DNA from: Mucor racemosus | Lineage: Eukaryota > Mucoromycota > Mucoromycetes > Mucorales > Mucoraceae | Assembly (NCBI GenBank): GCA_027405735.1 | Contig: JAPEHQ010000007.1 | Location: forward strand, 434,001 to 498,000 | Length of the DNA: 64,000 bases | Reading direction: 5' to 3' | Shown here: positions 37,891-49,050 of the stretch, one piece after another | How the letters are laid out: the number at the start of each line of letters is the position of its first letter | Numbering within the stretch: position 1 is the stretch's first letter | The notes under the pieces: model-generated | What the model saw: the letters and a program-made list of their open reading frames with translations, nothing else | The model's database searches: none | What the model was told of the DNA's origin: nothing | Program-made: the position numbers and the translations under genes

Positions 37891-38614
37891 TTATTTTTCT
37901 TCAGGTTCAAATCCTTCTAATAAATCGATATCTTGTCCAATTGCTTTTGATAATTCAGTGTTTAAAACTTGATCTAATGTGTGGTTGTCTCTATGATAGA
38001 ACCATTTATGATTTTTTTCATCGAAATCATATCGTTGTGGGCCACTAAATTATGTGTCAGATTCATGTATAAAATGCCAAGTTACAGTCATAAATACCTG
38101 ACAGGCGAAGATAACCAAATTTGGTGATTAGGTGGTTGCTTATTGATAACATAAGTACCATGTTCACCTACAGAAATAGTCATTACACCTTGCTAATTGA
38201 GGAAAATGCATGTTAATTTTTTGACAAAATTGTAACCTAGAAACCAGACTCACATTATATTCTATATCAAATCCTTGCATATCAATTTCATCAGCAAGTT
38301 CCTCTAATTTGGTGACCATATGATCTAATACTTCATCAGATAAACGATGATATCTTTCAGTTGTTAAATCTCTATAAAGAATGAATCAGTAAATGTCTGC
38401 CACTTGAACTGTATCATGTTTACGTTATGGTATATGAAGGATTTTCATTAAAGCGAGTGGAGGAAAAACTGAAAAAGCGATTGCCTACTGTGGGTTGCAA
38501 AATGTGATGGAAAGATACAGCACCAGATTTCACGAAAGAGGTACGAGGTAATTGCATTAATGAAATACGTCTAGTAGTTTGTTGAATAGAATTGCGAGCA
38601 ATTTGTCTAAGCAT
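37891..38614 (-). CDS. YFH1: frataxin, mitochondrial iron-sulfur assembly factor
   Basis: Frataxin acts in the mitochondrial matrix with the cysteine desulfurase and Isu scaffold to speed Fe-S cluster assembly. Exons on the minus strand are 38424-38614, 38254-38371, 38098-38192 and 37891-38044, giving 185 residues. The first 50 or so residues are rich in R, S and Q with few acids, as in a mitochondrial presequence. The fold follows: [19 protein letters not shown] (acidic helix), [39 protein letters not shown] and a C-terminal helix. All key beta-sheet signatures are present. It shares an upstream region with the divergent Nudix gene (556 bases) and converges on RER1. Confidence 0.93.
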
Positions 38615-39170
38615 TGTAAGTATAGTTATCCAAAAAGAAGCAATATATTACAAAATCGCATCATCTAGGCTATATATTTTGAATATCCTGGGTACTGGGC
38701 GTGTAGAAAGCAGGATCCTAACCAGTCACAAGAAACTTGCTATGTATTTCTCAAAATTAAAGCTGTAAACATCTCTTAAAATAATCATAGCACCTCGAAT
38801 ATTTAAGCAATTTCTAAAAAAAAATTATTTACAATTAGCTGTGATGCTAGAGAATCTACAAAAATTTTTTAATGAGTAAATTTCAACTTGGTTTTGCTTT
38901 AATTTTGCTTTATGAGACATCAAATGTAGTGCAATTGGCATTTTAAAATGCAATTTGGCATACAAAATGGCATGAAATTCAACCATTTACGCTTAAAATT
39001 CATTAATGTTTCTTTTTACAAGACTGAATTGTGTTAATACTCATTAGTCAACATTATAATGCTTAAACACAAACATCTCTTTTTACCCCGGACTTGAAAT
39101 AAGCAAGAAAAAAAGAGTCATTTGCATCTTTTCCTCTCTGTGTAATTAGCTGCATTTTCTCACAACAACA
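38615..39170. promoter_or_regulatory. bidirectional promoter region of frataxin and Nudix gene
   Basis: 556 AT-rich bases between divergent start codons. No TATA box stands out near either start. No extra gene is seen. Confidence 0.4.
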
Positions 39171-40516
39171 ATGGAAAATAGCAGCACATATCAAGGTAAG
39201 TAAATAAACGAAATAACACAACAAAATATAGCATTGACTCGGTATACGCTTATGGTAGATTTTAAGAATCTGTGCTATAATCTAAATGCGCATGAGCATT
39301 TACATATACCTTCACCTTCATATCAAAAACGTAGAGCAGCAGTTGCAGCTATTATAAGGTGTCATACCACCACTCCTCCAAGCATTAGCCGTGATCAAGT
39401 AACAAATTTAGACGAATTCTTTGAGCAGGATTGGGTCAAGCAAGGGAAAGCAGAAATTTTGTTTATGCAAAGAGCATCTCGAGTAGACGACAGGTATATT
39501 TGACTGGATACATTGTGCGAGTATATACATGATTGATTTACATTCTGTGATAAGATGGTCTGGGCATGTTTCTTTTGTAGGCGGTAAAAATGAGCCAGGA
39601 GAAACAGACGAGGATACCGTGAAACGAGAAGTGTTTGAGGAAATTGGAATAGATTTGAATGACGGGTATATAAAAGTTGGTAGACTAGATGAAAGAGAAA
39701 TTACATCAATCAAAGATAACAAATTGTTGATGATACTTTCACCCTTTGGTAATTTGAATATATGTTTTTTTGTTATTATTGATGGAGTTCTCACAATTAG
39801 AAAAAAAAAAAAAAAGTCTATTTGCAAATAGTGCCTAACTCTCCACCATTTCAACTTCAAACAACTGAAGTTGCAGCAGTTGAATGTTTGTATACTTTAA
39901 ATTTTAACCAAATATACAGTGTAACCATATTCTTTATGACTAATATATACACTATTATAGGGGTCCCTTTATCATTTTTTACATCAAATCAACCATACGT
40001 TAATCATTCTATTACTGAATACTTGACATTAGTTCAATTTAAAAATAGATTTTTTAATAGATTAATCCGATTTTTGATGGGATCAGTTACATTTCCTGCT
40101 ATTCATTTACCTACAAGCACGCAAACCACATTTAAATTATGGGGTTTAACACTTGGTATGACAAACGACATTATTGAATTTACCCGAAAAAATAACTTGG
40201 CATTCTTGAAACTGACAAAGAGTAAACCTATTTACTCTAGAAAAGACATTGCTCTTTTGGCAAATTTAATTACTCAATTAAGATATTTATTTCAATATGG
40301 TAAAATTGAGCTTAACCCTAATTCATGTTCTTTAAGGTATGAAAACAGTAAATAAGAACTAGCAAAATCTGATATCAATTTCTTCTTTTTAGAACCAAAG
40401 CAAAGTGGGACAAGGTTTATTTCTCATCTATAAGAATTGCTGTTCTAGTAGCCGTTCTTTTAAGATTAGGTTTTGCAAGTTTATTTATTAGATATTTGAT
40501 TAATAAAATGAAATAA
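39171..40516 (+). CDS. Nudix hydrolase (CoA diphosphatase-like) with C-terminal membrane segment
   Basis: Exons are 39171-39195, 39232-39493, 39555-39748, 39817-39885, 39961-40336 and 40393-40516, giving 349 residues. A perfect Nudix box lies at residues 106-128 (GKNEPGETDEDTVKREVFEE, then IGI), which binds magnesium and hydrolyses X-linked nucleoside diphosphates. The preceding WSGHVSFVGG and following VEWVPLSFF segments resemble the CoA/NUDT7-NUDT8 subgroup. The last 25 residues (VLVAVLLRLGFASLFIRYLI) form a hydrophobic anchor; no SKL-type peroxisomal signal is present. Intron 4 is 75 bases, in frame and stop-free. A CoA pyrophosphatase role is inferred, not proven. Confidence 0.85.
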
Positions 40517-40755
40517 AAACACAATGTGATATTACAAGTTGATTAAGCTGATTATTATTATTAGTATTAATTAAGTAGTGTAAAGTATTAAGTAGTAGTA
40601 TTAAAGGGAAAAAATTAGCTAAGTAAAATAGTGTGTGTGTGTGTGTACATATTATGGAATAGAAATGCAAGAAATCCAAGTAAATTTACAAGGGAAAGGA
40701 ATGCTAAAAGTGGCAAGAAATAGTATATATAGTCTCATGTGATGCACAACAACTT
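40517..40755. other. convergent spacer between Nudix gene and AUR1
   Basis: 239 bases between two stop codons. A GT microsatellite lies at about 40631-40646. It must hold both 3' untranslated regions. Confidence 0.5.
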
Positions 40756-42074
40756 CTAAGCTTTGTTGAAGTGCATACGAGGACTACCCAAAGAAGAATG
40801 AGGTGTAATAGGCGAAGCTGGTTCAGAAGTAGATGACCAATATCCGGAAGATGGTGATAACGCAGGTGATGGTTCAACTGTTTCCATGTGTTTCTCGCTC
40901 ATGTTGCTTAATAACAAAGGTTGAGGTCTATGTTGTTTAATAACTAATTTCATGGCAGATTCTTCATCGTCATTAGATTGTTGAATTGAATCATAATCAT
41001 TAATTACAGTATCATGTTCGATACTATAAATGTAAGATCGAATACTTGATTTAGTTACATTCAGGTAAGCCATACGTGTGCGATAGTCTGGATTAATTTT
41101 TGGTAAAAAGTTTTGTGCGACAACAAAAGTTAAGATGGCATAGATAGAACCACCAACAAGATCAATCATATAATGATGGGTAAGATACATTGTTGCAAAC
41201 CACATCCACATGACATAAATGGCAGCTACTGGTTTTAAACGAGGAAATAAATAGGCTACAAACAACATTTCTAATGTGGCACAACCAGAATGAAGAGAAG
41301 GAAATGCACCAAAAACTAAAGGTGAAGTACCAAAAGTAGAACCATATAAATCTAAACCTAGAATGTCATCAATACGTAGTAATCCACCAGCTTCACCAGG
41401 AATAGAATAGTCAGCAGGAGCAGAACCGTAAATAATTTCATACCCTATAATAAAATTTAGATTTTTAGTTGGACCCCCCTTTCTTTTTGCTGTAGGTATT
41501 TATATTTTAACTTACATGGTGATGCATTTGGGAAAAATAATTGAGTCAAAACACCTGCTAAATTCATATAACCAAATGCTTTTCCAAATACTTTCAATGA
41601 ACCAGGAGGACCATAAATGAACAATAAAAATGAGAAAATGAATGGGAAAGAAAAATGAATAACACCGTATGGAATCCAGGCTAAAATATCGAGCACAGGA
41701 TGAGTGTGTTTTGAGATGATTTCAGATAGGTTAGCACCATAAAGAATTCTTTCAAGGGTAGGTAGGAGGTTAACAAAGATGTGGGTAGGTCGATAATCAA
41801 TAGGGATGAATTGGCAAGCATAAAATGTGATTAACCAAGTGAAAATTGGCAAAGCAGGTAATGTAAACCGTCTAATGTAAGGAATCCAAAATGAAGCAAT
41901 CAACAATACTGCTAATAATAATCGAGGGATCAGTGTCGGTGATTGGATTAGAATAAAGTCGATAAGCATAATTGTTGCAATTAATACATATTGAAGATCG
42001 AAAAAAGACCATTGCTTTGATGTAATTGATGATGGCAATTTGTTTAAAATTCGATTTTTTGCAAGCAACATCAT
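40756..42074 (-). CDS. AUR1: inositol phosphorylceramide synthase catalytic subunit
   Basis: Aur1 transfers phosphoinositol from phosphatidylinositol to ceramide in the Golgi, the essential fungus-specific step of complex sphingolipid synthesis and the target of aureobasidin A. Exons on the minus strand are 41516-42074 and 40756-41444, giving 415 residues. Multiple membrane segments are evident. The lipid-phosphatase-type motifs GAFPSLHSGC (His238) and THHYMIDLVGG (His277, Asp281) carry the catalytic residues; FPNASPWYEI spans the splice join and confirms it. The C-terminal 80 residues are polar and serine-rich. A minus-strand TATA-like element (AGTATATATAAAG) lies near 42176-42187, about 105 bases before the start. 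Confidence 0.95.
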
Positions 42075-42848
42075 TTTAAATGTTTATGAAAAAAAAAAGG
42101 GTATAAAATGATGAAATAAAAAAATAAAAAACAAGGGAAAGAGGGTAGAAAACCACAGAAATAAGAACATTCAAGCTTTATATATACTTTTTTTTTTTCC
42201 ATCGTGTGACAGTAGAATATAAATGTACAACAGCAGTTCCCCTTCTGTTTAACCGTACATGATATCTTTTCTTGCTTAATTTATACAGGACCCTTGATTT
42301 TTTACTAGCGTTTCTTAGCAGTAATTACCGTAGCTAATCAATGCCATAATCAATGCTGAATCCATAGTGATAAAATGTAATATAATTCGTATTATCAATA
42401 GAAATCCCATAAATCACAATCCCAAGTAAAAGCAGAAATTTTTTAACCGAATACACCCGGCTATATAGTATGGCCTTTTATCAAAATGTCACCAGCGGAA
42501 TCCCAGGAAAAATTTTACTGTTGTACAAGTTTATACATTTATTTGACCCGTTATCCGACAAAAAAAAAAAAAAAAAAAAAAAAAGATTATATTATACAAG
42601 TAGCATACTTATAAATCTAATAATGGTGATGATGAAGTTGATAATGAGTATGCATCTATTAATAAGGATGTAATATGACGTACACAATGCCATTGTTGTA
42701 AGGTTTTTTAGACAATAATGACAAAAAAATGAGTAACAATTGAAACTCATTATTACATCCATCCCCTTTCCTCTTTCCTCTTTCGCTCTTTCGCTCTTTT
42801 CGTTCCTTACAAGCAATAGTCGAATCATCCAATTCTTAATTCCTTATT
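42075..42848. promoter_or_regulatory. AUR1 upstream region
   Basis: Contains the TATA-like element at 42177-42187, a T tract beside it, an A23 tract near 42561-42584 and a run of repeated CTCTTTCG near 42770-42800. No gene is seen. Confidence 0.4.
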
Positions 42849-42855
42849 TTACATG

Positions 42856-43052
42856 ACAATTTGTGAAACCACACGTGAGACATTTGAATCATTTGGATAA
42901 TTATTCCTTAAATCTTTTACATTTGAACTTTTGACTAAAAAAAATGGTTGCACATTAATCAAATCTGTTTGACTCTCCGTGATCCAGTGGGGATTCGCCG
43001 CTTGGAGTGCCGAGTTTATACATTCCAAAAAATGTGATCTGATACCAAGTGC
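42856..43052 (-). CDS. possible small protein or terminal exon
   Basis: The minus-strand frame here is open for 80 codons (42849-43088) and uses less AT-rich codons than its surroundings. From the internal ATG it reads MALGIRSHFLECINSALQ, then NPHWITESQTDLINV. I recognise no family. It may be the last exon of an unseen gene, a genuine short protein, or chance. Confidence 0.2.
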
Positions 43053-43547
43053 CATCGTGCCATGGAAGAGGACAAATTTCTGTATCACACGACTTTCTTA
43101 TTATGTCCAATTTATTTTACGGTCAAACAAAAGGACCGATTGAATGAATCCAACTTGAAAAAAGAGAGATTACATGTGTATTTTTCATGATTTCTATCCT
43201 CACTACATGCATTATTTATACAGTAGAAAAACAAAATGTATGTTTGTTTGTTTGTTTGTTATTCAAGCACCCACTTTTTTTGTAGTCTTTGAAACAACAA
43301 AAGAATATATAAACTTTAGAATGAATAAATCTGATAAAATTATCCTATTCCGTCGCTTCATACTTTCGCCGTATACCGTTATATTACATGTGTAATACGT
43401 CAAAACAAAACTTTAATGGCATGTGCGAATGTGTAAGAAAATTTTATGATACGAAGAAGAGGCTGCATAAAAGAAAATACAAAAAAGTTTATTATTAACA
43501 AAGAAATATGTAATGTACACCTTTTAGGCTAATGCACTTTTTTATTT

Positions 43548-44360
43548 TTATTTCTTAATGTGATCCTCTACCATAAGCATGGCGCTAGGAATAGGTTCTC
43601 CTTCCAGTTTAAATTCCCATCCTGCTTCGGTTTCATAGGCGGTTCCGTATTGATTGGATCCTCCTTCTGCATAAACCCATTCAAACGCTGATTCTTTTGA
43701 TGGTGCTTGAACAACCAACCAATACATTTTAGATTTCTTTAAAACAATAGTCATATCAGGCACCCATTCCAAGACGCCAAATGAATCTTCTTCATCCACA
43801 TCTTGAGTTTGAACAGAAACTGAGTTTACGCATTTAGTTAAATCAGGTACTTGAGGACTTGAAGGACCAAATCTTAAACGTTTACTAGCACAAACAGATA
43901 ACGTTGCGTTGACAAAATTCGTCTTTTTACCAATGGCAGGTAACTGAACACTAACAAGATGGACATGACGATTGGGGAAAAGACGATCCCACCAACCTTC
44001 ATTATTTGATTCAATATGTTTCATTTCAATTTGTTTCTTGCTGTTGCTTGGGTTAGGGGAAAATGCAGTTGCTGCGCTTTTACCATATTCAATATGCAAA
44101 CCAGAAATATCTTGTGTGGGTGGAAATCCTGTATGCAATACAATATGTGATTTCTTTTCATTTTGAGTTATGTCTGTTGTGGTGCTTATAAAAATATCTT
44201 GTTTGTCTTCATTCACAAAATGAAATGATTGCATAAAGCAAGTTATTAAAACAATGGAAAGAATAAAGCGACGAACCCACATCCATCGATGTTGACGATG
44301 TGTATTATCTTCTTCAATATAAATTTGCTCTTCAATACTATGTTTCTCGTCAAGCTTCAT
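43548..44360 (-). CDS. single-pass membrane protein of unknown function
   Basis: A single uninterrupted frame of 270 residues with no sign of introns. A short charged N terminus is followed by one hydrophobic segment at about 28-47 (RRFILSIVLITCFMQ), so the protein is probably type II, with its large C-terminal part in the secretory lumen or outside the cell. That part contains NATL (a possible N-glycosylation site), two cysteines (VCASK and TKCVN) and beta-rich text such as YWLVVQAPSKESAFEW. I do not recognise the family. Codon use and length support a real gene. The upstream region has a G-rich run near 44443-44461. Confidence 0.7.
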   Translation of the reverse strand: MKLDEKHSIEEQIYIEEDNTHRQHRWMWVRRFILSIVLITCFMQSFHFVNEDKQDIFISTTTDITQNEKKSHIVLHTGFPPTQDISGLHIEYGKSAATAFSPNPSNSKKQIEMKHIESNNEGWWDRLFPNRHVHLVSVQLPAIGKKTNFVNATLSVCASKRLRFGPSSPQVPDLTKCVNSVSVQTQDVDEEDSFGVLEWVPDMTIVLKKSKMYWLVVQAPSKESAFEWVYAEGGSNQYGTAYETEAGWEFKLEGEPIPSAMLMVEDHIKK

Positions 44361-45069
44361 TTTGCTTTGTGTGTACGTGTGTGTTGTAAAAAGAAAGAGA
44401 AAAGAAGAATTATTTAAATCTGGGGAAATATATGATACATAAAGGAGGGGAAGGGGGGGGGACTAAAAGCTATACATTCTTTGTTTCAAAATCAATCACG
44501 CACACTCAAATATTTCCCTGACCTCATACCTGTGGGCACACAACATTTACTATCCTGATTTGGACATAAAAATATTCTACATTAGTATGCCTGCAGAATA
44601 CCAATGAACGCATTCGAATGCTTTGAAATGAAATCACACTATTCTAAAAATATATCTTCTTTTTGGTTCTTGTGGTCATTTTGGAAAGAAATGTTGAGTA
44701 TATACCAAGAATTGCTTATAACCTATATCAGTACACACTATATTCAGGCGCACTTATTTAAGATAAGGTGCAGAAATATCCATGTAATGGTTTTTCTGAT
44801 AAAATTCCACGGTTAAACATCAGCTTTTTGAGTATAATAATCGAATAGAAACATACAAAAATCCCCTTTAGCTAATTCTGTATTGCAACACCATGCCTCT
44901 AATAAGTTTTTACCTTTTTCTATTACATTGTAATTGAAAATCAATATTTGGTTGATATTAGTACTTTGTTATCGATACTAATCTTAGTCGAAAATAGATA
45001 AGATTTATTAATTTTTCAGTTTGAAAGTAGGGACAATTTATAAAACCTGCTTGCTTAATTTCCAACTAA
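44361..45069. other. upstream region of the membrane protein; start of repeat island
   Basis: Purine/G-rich sequence near 44440-44462 is probably part of the promoter of the minus-strand gene. The remainder is AT-rich with no gene seen. Confidence 0.4.
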
Positions 45070-46085
45070 ATAAAAATATATGCTCATGTACCTGAGATGT
45101 TCAACTTTAATCCAAAAACGTGTTTCCGGAAATATTTCATTTTTTACAGTTGGTACAACGTTTTTAGAGCTAATGTTTCAGATTTTCACAAGCATTTCAC
45201 TGCTAAAACTTAAAAACTTTGGGGCTTCATATCTCTACAAAGATTTAAGCTACATAGGTATCTTTTAATAATAAAACTTACTTGTTTTAAAGTGCTCTAT
45301 AACATATTTTAGTATGAAAAAATTCTGAGCACTTTTATTTTTATTTCACTTTTTTGCCTTTTTTGTAATTAATTTCAAAATATTGATTAAATTGAGCAGC
45401 ATTTTCTTTACATTCATGTCATCAACCTCGTTGAGCTCTCTTGGACTCAATTTAGTTCTTTTCAAAATATTAATTTTTCGTGGAGATATCCTCAAAAATG
45501 TGTATAAAAGAATACTGCTGTATTTTGCTTCATTTTTTTCCCTGTATGCCCTCATCCCAAATTCTAAATTTAAATTTTTTGTTGACAAAAATCCTGCTTC
45601 CTCTACGAAAAATGCAGCTAGAACATTCCGCAATGGCTCAATTGATAGATAATGGTTTTGCGCATTATTTTCATTACTCATATTTAAAGTATGCTTAAAA
45701 AAAGTGATGTTTATCTTCAAAAAACCTCCAAATTTTCAATCATATTTTGCGCAAAACTTAATGTGAAACATTTGTCTAAGTTTTGTTTAAATAAATTCAG
45801 AATCTAAATATGTACAAAAAATATTTAATACACTAGTCCAACTTATTTTGTAGTTCATGAACTTGTAAACAAATTTGATTTTTGAATCATTTCTCGATCA
45901 GTTTCTCATCTTCTAACCAATTTTGGAACTCAGTTATAATAAGCTGTGAGCTATACTGTAAACTATGCCTTTGATTTTTTCGATAAAAAATCAATATTTT
46001 TCGTTGAAACAAAAGTAACAGAGTAGCTTTTAGGTGTATCTACCTTGTAAGCAAAAAATAATTGTAGTTTAATTATGAGTTTTAA
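45070..46085 (-). repeat. H-family repeat, copy 3
   Basis: Reverse-complement copy of the family at 235-1335, complete at both ends as far as can be judged. It holds the longest surviving reading frame of the family, 45346-45720. Confidence 0.65.
45346..45720 (-). pseudogene. H-family protein remnant
   Basis: 124 open codons, containing NAQNHYLSIEPL, GMRAYREK, FLRISPRKINIL and PRELNEVDDMNVKK. The 97-codon frame at 732-1025 matches its C-terminal two thirds. The frame at 62123-62377 aligns with its N-terminal part at identical spacing despite strong divergence. Sequence upstream in the same frame contains stops, so this is probably the middle of a longer lost protein. Function unknown. Confidence 0.4.
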
Positions 46086-46125
46086 TTTTTACAATATAAC
46101 AACCTACTATTACAATCGCAGAAAC

Positions 46126-46495
46126 TAGGATTTTACAAACAACGCATCGTGTTACGGTTAACCGTTGGCTGCTTTAACGGGCCGTTTTTTATGCAAACTC
46201 GAATGAGGGTATTCGAGTTTCTTTTTTTTTTTATTTTGTCAGCTAAACTGGAAAACAGGATTAAAAAATACTTCAAGTTGTGAAATTGTCAAATATGCTA
46301 TTATCAATTCATAATCCCATATTAATTTGACAAGGCTGCTATTAACAATTAACAGCCTCCGTAATAAGGCGAACTAATACTTGCTCCCACCCCGTTTTTT
46401 ATCTGAGTTACAAAAAAACGAGCCATTTTCCAGCTCGAATCGAATGGCAATTTCAGTTAAAACTCAATTCAAACTCGAAGCGAAGCCCAATCCTA
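46126..46495. mobile_element. hAT-like miniature element, uninterrupted copy
   Basis: 370 bases with TAGGATT.../...AATCCTA ends and an 8-base target duplication with one mismatch (GCAGAAAC at 46118-46125, GTAGAAAC at 46496-46503). It is the reverse-complement sister of the copy split by the gypsy element at 27389-33508 and shows the unoccupied gypsy target near 46350-46370. Confidence 0.75.
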
Positions 46496-46679
46496 GTAGA
46501 AACAGACAAAGACAAACTTCATCTTCTAGATAAATATTGATCTAGGCAATCTCTAATTATACATGGTAATGGTTGTAAATATTTTCTGCAAATAATTTTA
46601 CATCTCAACTTCCATGGGCTACTGTGTACTAAAAAATTATTAACAGAGCACGCTATTTACGCCTATTACACCAGTAAAA

Positions 46680-47590
46680 GTGTCGTATATTTTCAAGTTT
46701 GATAAATAATACTTAAAAAAGACTACAATGAAAATAGAAGAATGAGTGATGAATCAGTCCTTCAACTATATAATAAAAACAAGATGTCGTTTATTTAGAC
46801 ATAAATGTATGACCTTTTATATTGATTTCACATTGAAATCCTGAGATGTAATTTAAGGCAGCACTATTGAACCATTAGATCTGTTTGATAATAGTAACTA
46901 TCACTACGGCTGAACTATGTTTCCCATGGGCATAATGATATGCACAGATGGGCAGAATAAAAACAAATTGCGCAGATCAGGCAGCCCAGATGAGCAAAGC
47001 AATGTGACCAAGGTTTTTCAGTCAATTTACTAAAGCATATAAATCATAATATAATTAATAACGAAGATAATCTGAATCATTGAAAGCAAATGTGATTTAC
47101 TCTGATTCAACAGAATTGCCTTATTGACGAGATATATTAATTTGAAATTTGGGGTTTGAAAGAGCTCTGCCCATGTTCTTCTTTCGGGGATCAAATGGAA
47201 ACAACGGCAACAACCTGTTTGGCAACACTAAAAGTATTTATCCCTTTGTAAATTTCTGCTAGTACCACACAAAATCGACTGATTTAGAGTTATTTTTCTT
47301 TTTTCTTTCCTACTCTCTCCTCAGGTCTTTTATTTATGTCTAAAACTACAGCAAAAAGTTCAATACTTTTCATAAACTAAAATTAAGTAGCGGGTGCAAG
47401 TACATGCTTTTACTATTATTGTTTATTTGGGAACAAATTATTAACTGTTAATGTTAGTAGGGCACGTTATAATATTTTTTCGAACAAAAAAAGCATCCAA
47501 GACTTAGTCATTTTGTTACATCATATACATTATAATCAATGCATTTTGGTCGAAAGTCGATATCTAACAACAGAAAAACTGGTAAATGTA
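46680..47590. repeat. mosaic repeat: L piece and GGGCAT-rich element
   Basis: Bases 46680-46895 match 33640-33800 and 34230-34290, an L piece without the solo LTR. From 46905 (CACTACGGCTGAAC) to about 47590 the sequence matches the reverse complement of about 59230-59880. Its first 100 bases are dense in GGGCA/GCCCA motifs. Confidence 0.5.
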
Positions 47591-49050
47591 AATGTATAAA
47601 GCAAAGTTTACTTTCGAATGAAAATACTAATTATTCTGATTAACATCAATAAATTCAAAAAGCATAGTTAAGTACAATCATTGCTACTAAATCGCATAAT
47701 TTGATATGCTGCCGGCAATTCTTGAAGCGTTTATTCTTTTTTTTTTTGGCAATGCTATAAATCATCGTTCAATATGACCGAATATTAATGAATCAGAGAA
47801 AGTACAACTGAGAAAAAACTGATATCCAATGTACATCGAGGTTAAGATTGATAAAAGGTGGTGCATTCATTGTGTAGTGGAAATTGCGACATTTTGATGG
47901 ATAGAAATTACAGGACCAAGATGTTGTGTTTGCTTCAGGATTTTCAAAAGGGTTCAAAAGCATTCTTCATTAAACTCAACTAGATGTTGAATACGCACTA
48001 TATGCGATTAGTATCATTTTGTCTTTTATTTAATTGCTGTATTATTAAAAATCAAGCTTTTCATAGCCTATAACAATGACAATGGAATATTTCTGATTTC
48101 AGATTGGCGGCATTTATCATAAGACGGGCTGATAATACATTTGATACTACTGTTAATGGAACCAGTCAATTTAATTTATGAAATTTAAATGAAAATACCG
48201 AGGAACCATTTGTAAGTACTTAAGTTAGTTCTGGTGAGGGATTGAATAAATTGGTTTGGGGCAAAGAGGGTGAAACAACGGCAATAGGTTCCAGTGATGG
48301 CCATGTTTATGTTTATGATATTGGAGAGGTAAGAATAAAACTCAATGTAAATCACCTCTAATGCAATAATTATAAAGTAAGGCTATATTGTCAACAAATA
48401 AACCACCACACAATATTAACATGTATAAAGGTTTACAGTAATAAGGTTGAATCAAGTGGGCACAGCATTGTAAATTCTTGAAAAAGTCCTCAAGTATAAT
48501 AAAATCTCTTATTTTTAAGACTTACAAGGCCTATAAGAGGAATATTAATTTAGAAAATTATTTTTGTCCAGATCATTAATTTTGACATTTTTTAATTTTT
48601 TTTTTTCTGATTTTGCAAATCTAGAGTTAATTATACTACCAATTATAAAAACAAAAAATATACACATATACAGAATTTAGCGCTCTATTTGCTCAATAAA
48701 AAATAACAACCCGTTTTATTGCAAAATATTACATGAAAATCCTTTAATCAAAAAACCGTTTTTGGGCCAAAAGTACAAAGTTTCATTACTTAACATTTAA
48801 TATTAAGCTTTTATAAAATGTGTATTAGTTATGGCTACAATTTTCTCTCATAATGTAGTATATTTAAACGTCGATTTTGGTATCAAAATTTGATTTTTCT
48901 AATTTTTGATCAAAATCATGAGCGTTGGTAAGGCTAAAATGAGTCCCGAAAATGTCCGCTACAAAAACTGAATTTTCAGACCGTACGTGGTTAAATATAA
49001 GAAAAGTAAAACAAAAGACGCACTTTTATTCAAAACTTAGATATATACCA
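47591..49050 (-). repeat. L super-repeat, copy 3 (minus)
   Basis: Reverse-complement copy containing the dynein-like fragment (48085-48332, plus-strand coding) and the A unit (48465-49050). The same order occurs in the plus-strand copies at 21.7 and 24.3 kb. Confidence 0.65.
48085..48332 (+). pseudogene. dynein intermediate chain-like WD fragment, copy 3
   Basis: Plus-strand reading gives TVNGTSQFNL, a stop where the family has Trp (TGA for TGG), NLNENTEEPF, a short gap, then GLNKLVWGKEG and AIGSSDGHVYVYDIGE followed by a GTAAGA splice donor. The wording and order match the final WD repeats of dynein intermediate chains. The stop shows that it is dead. Confidence 0.65.
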
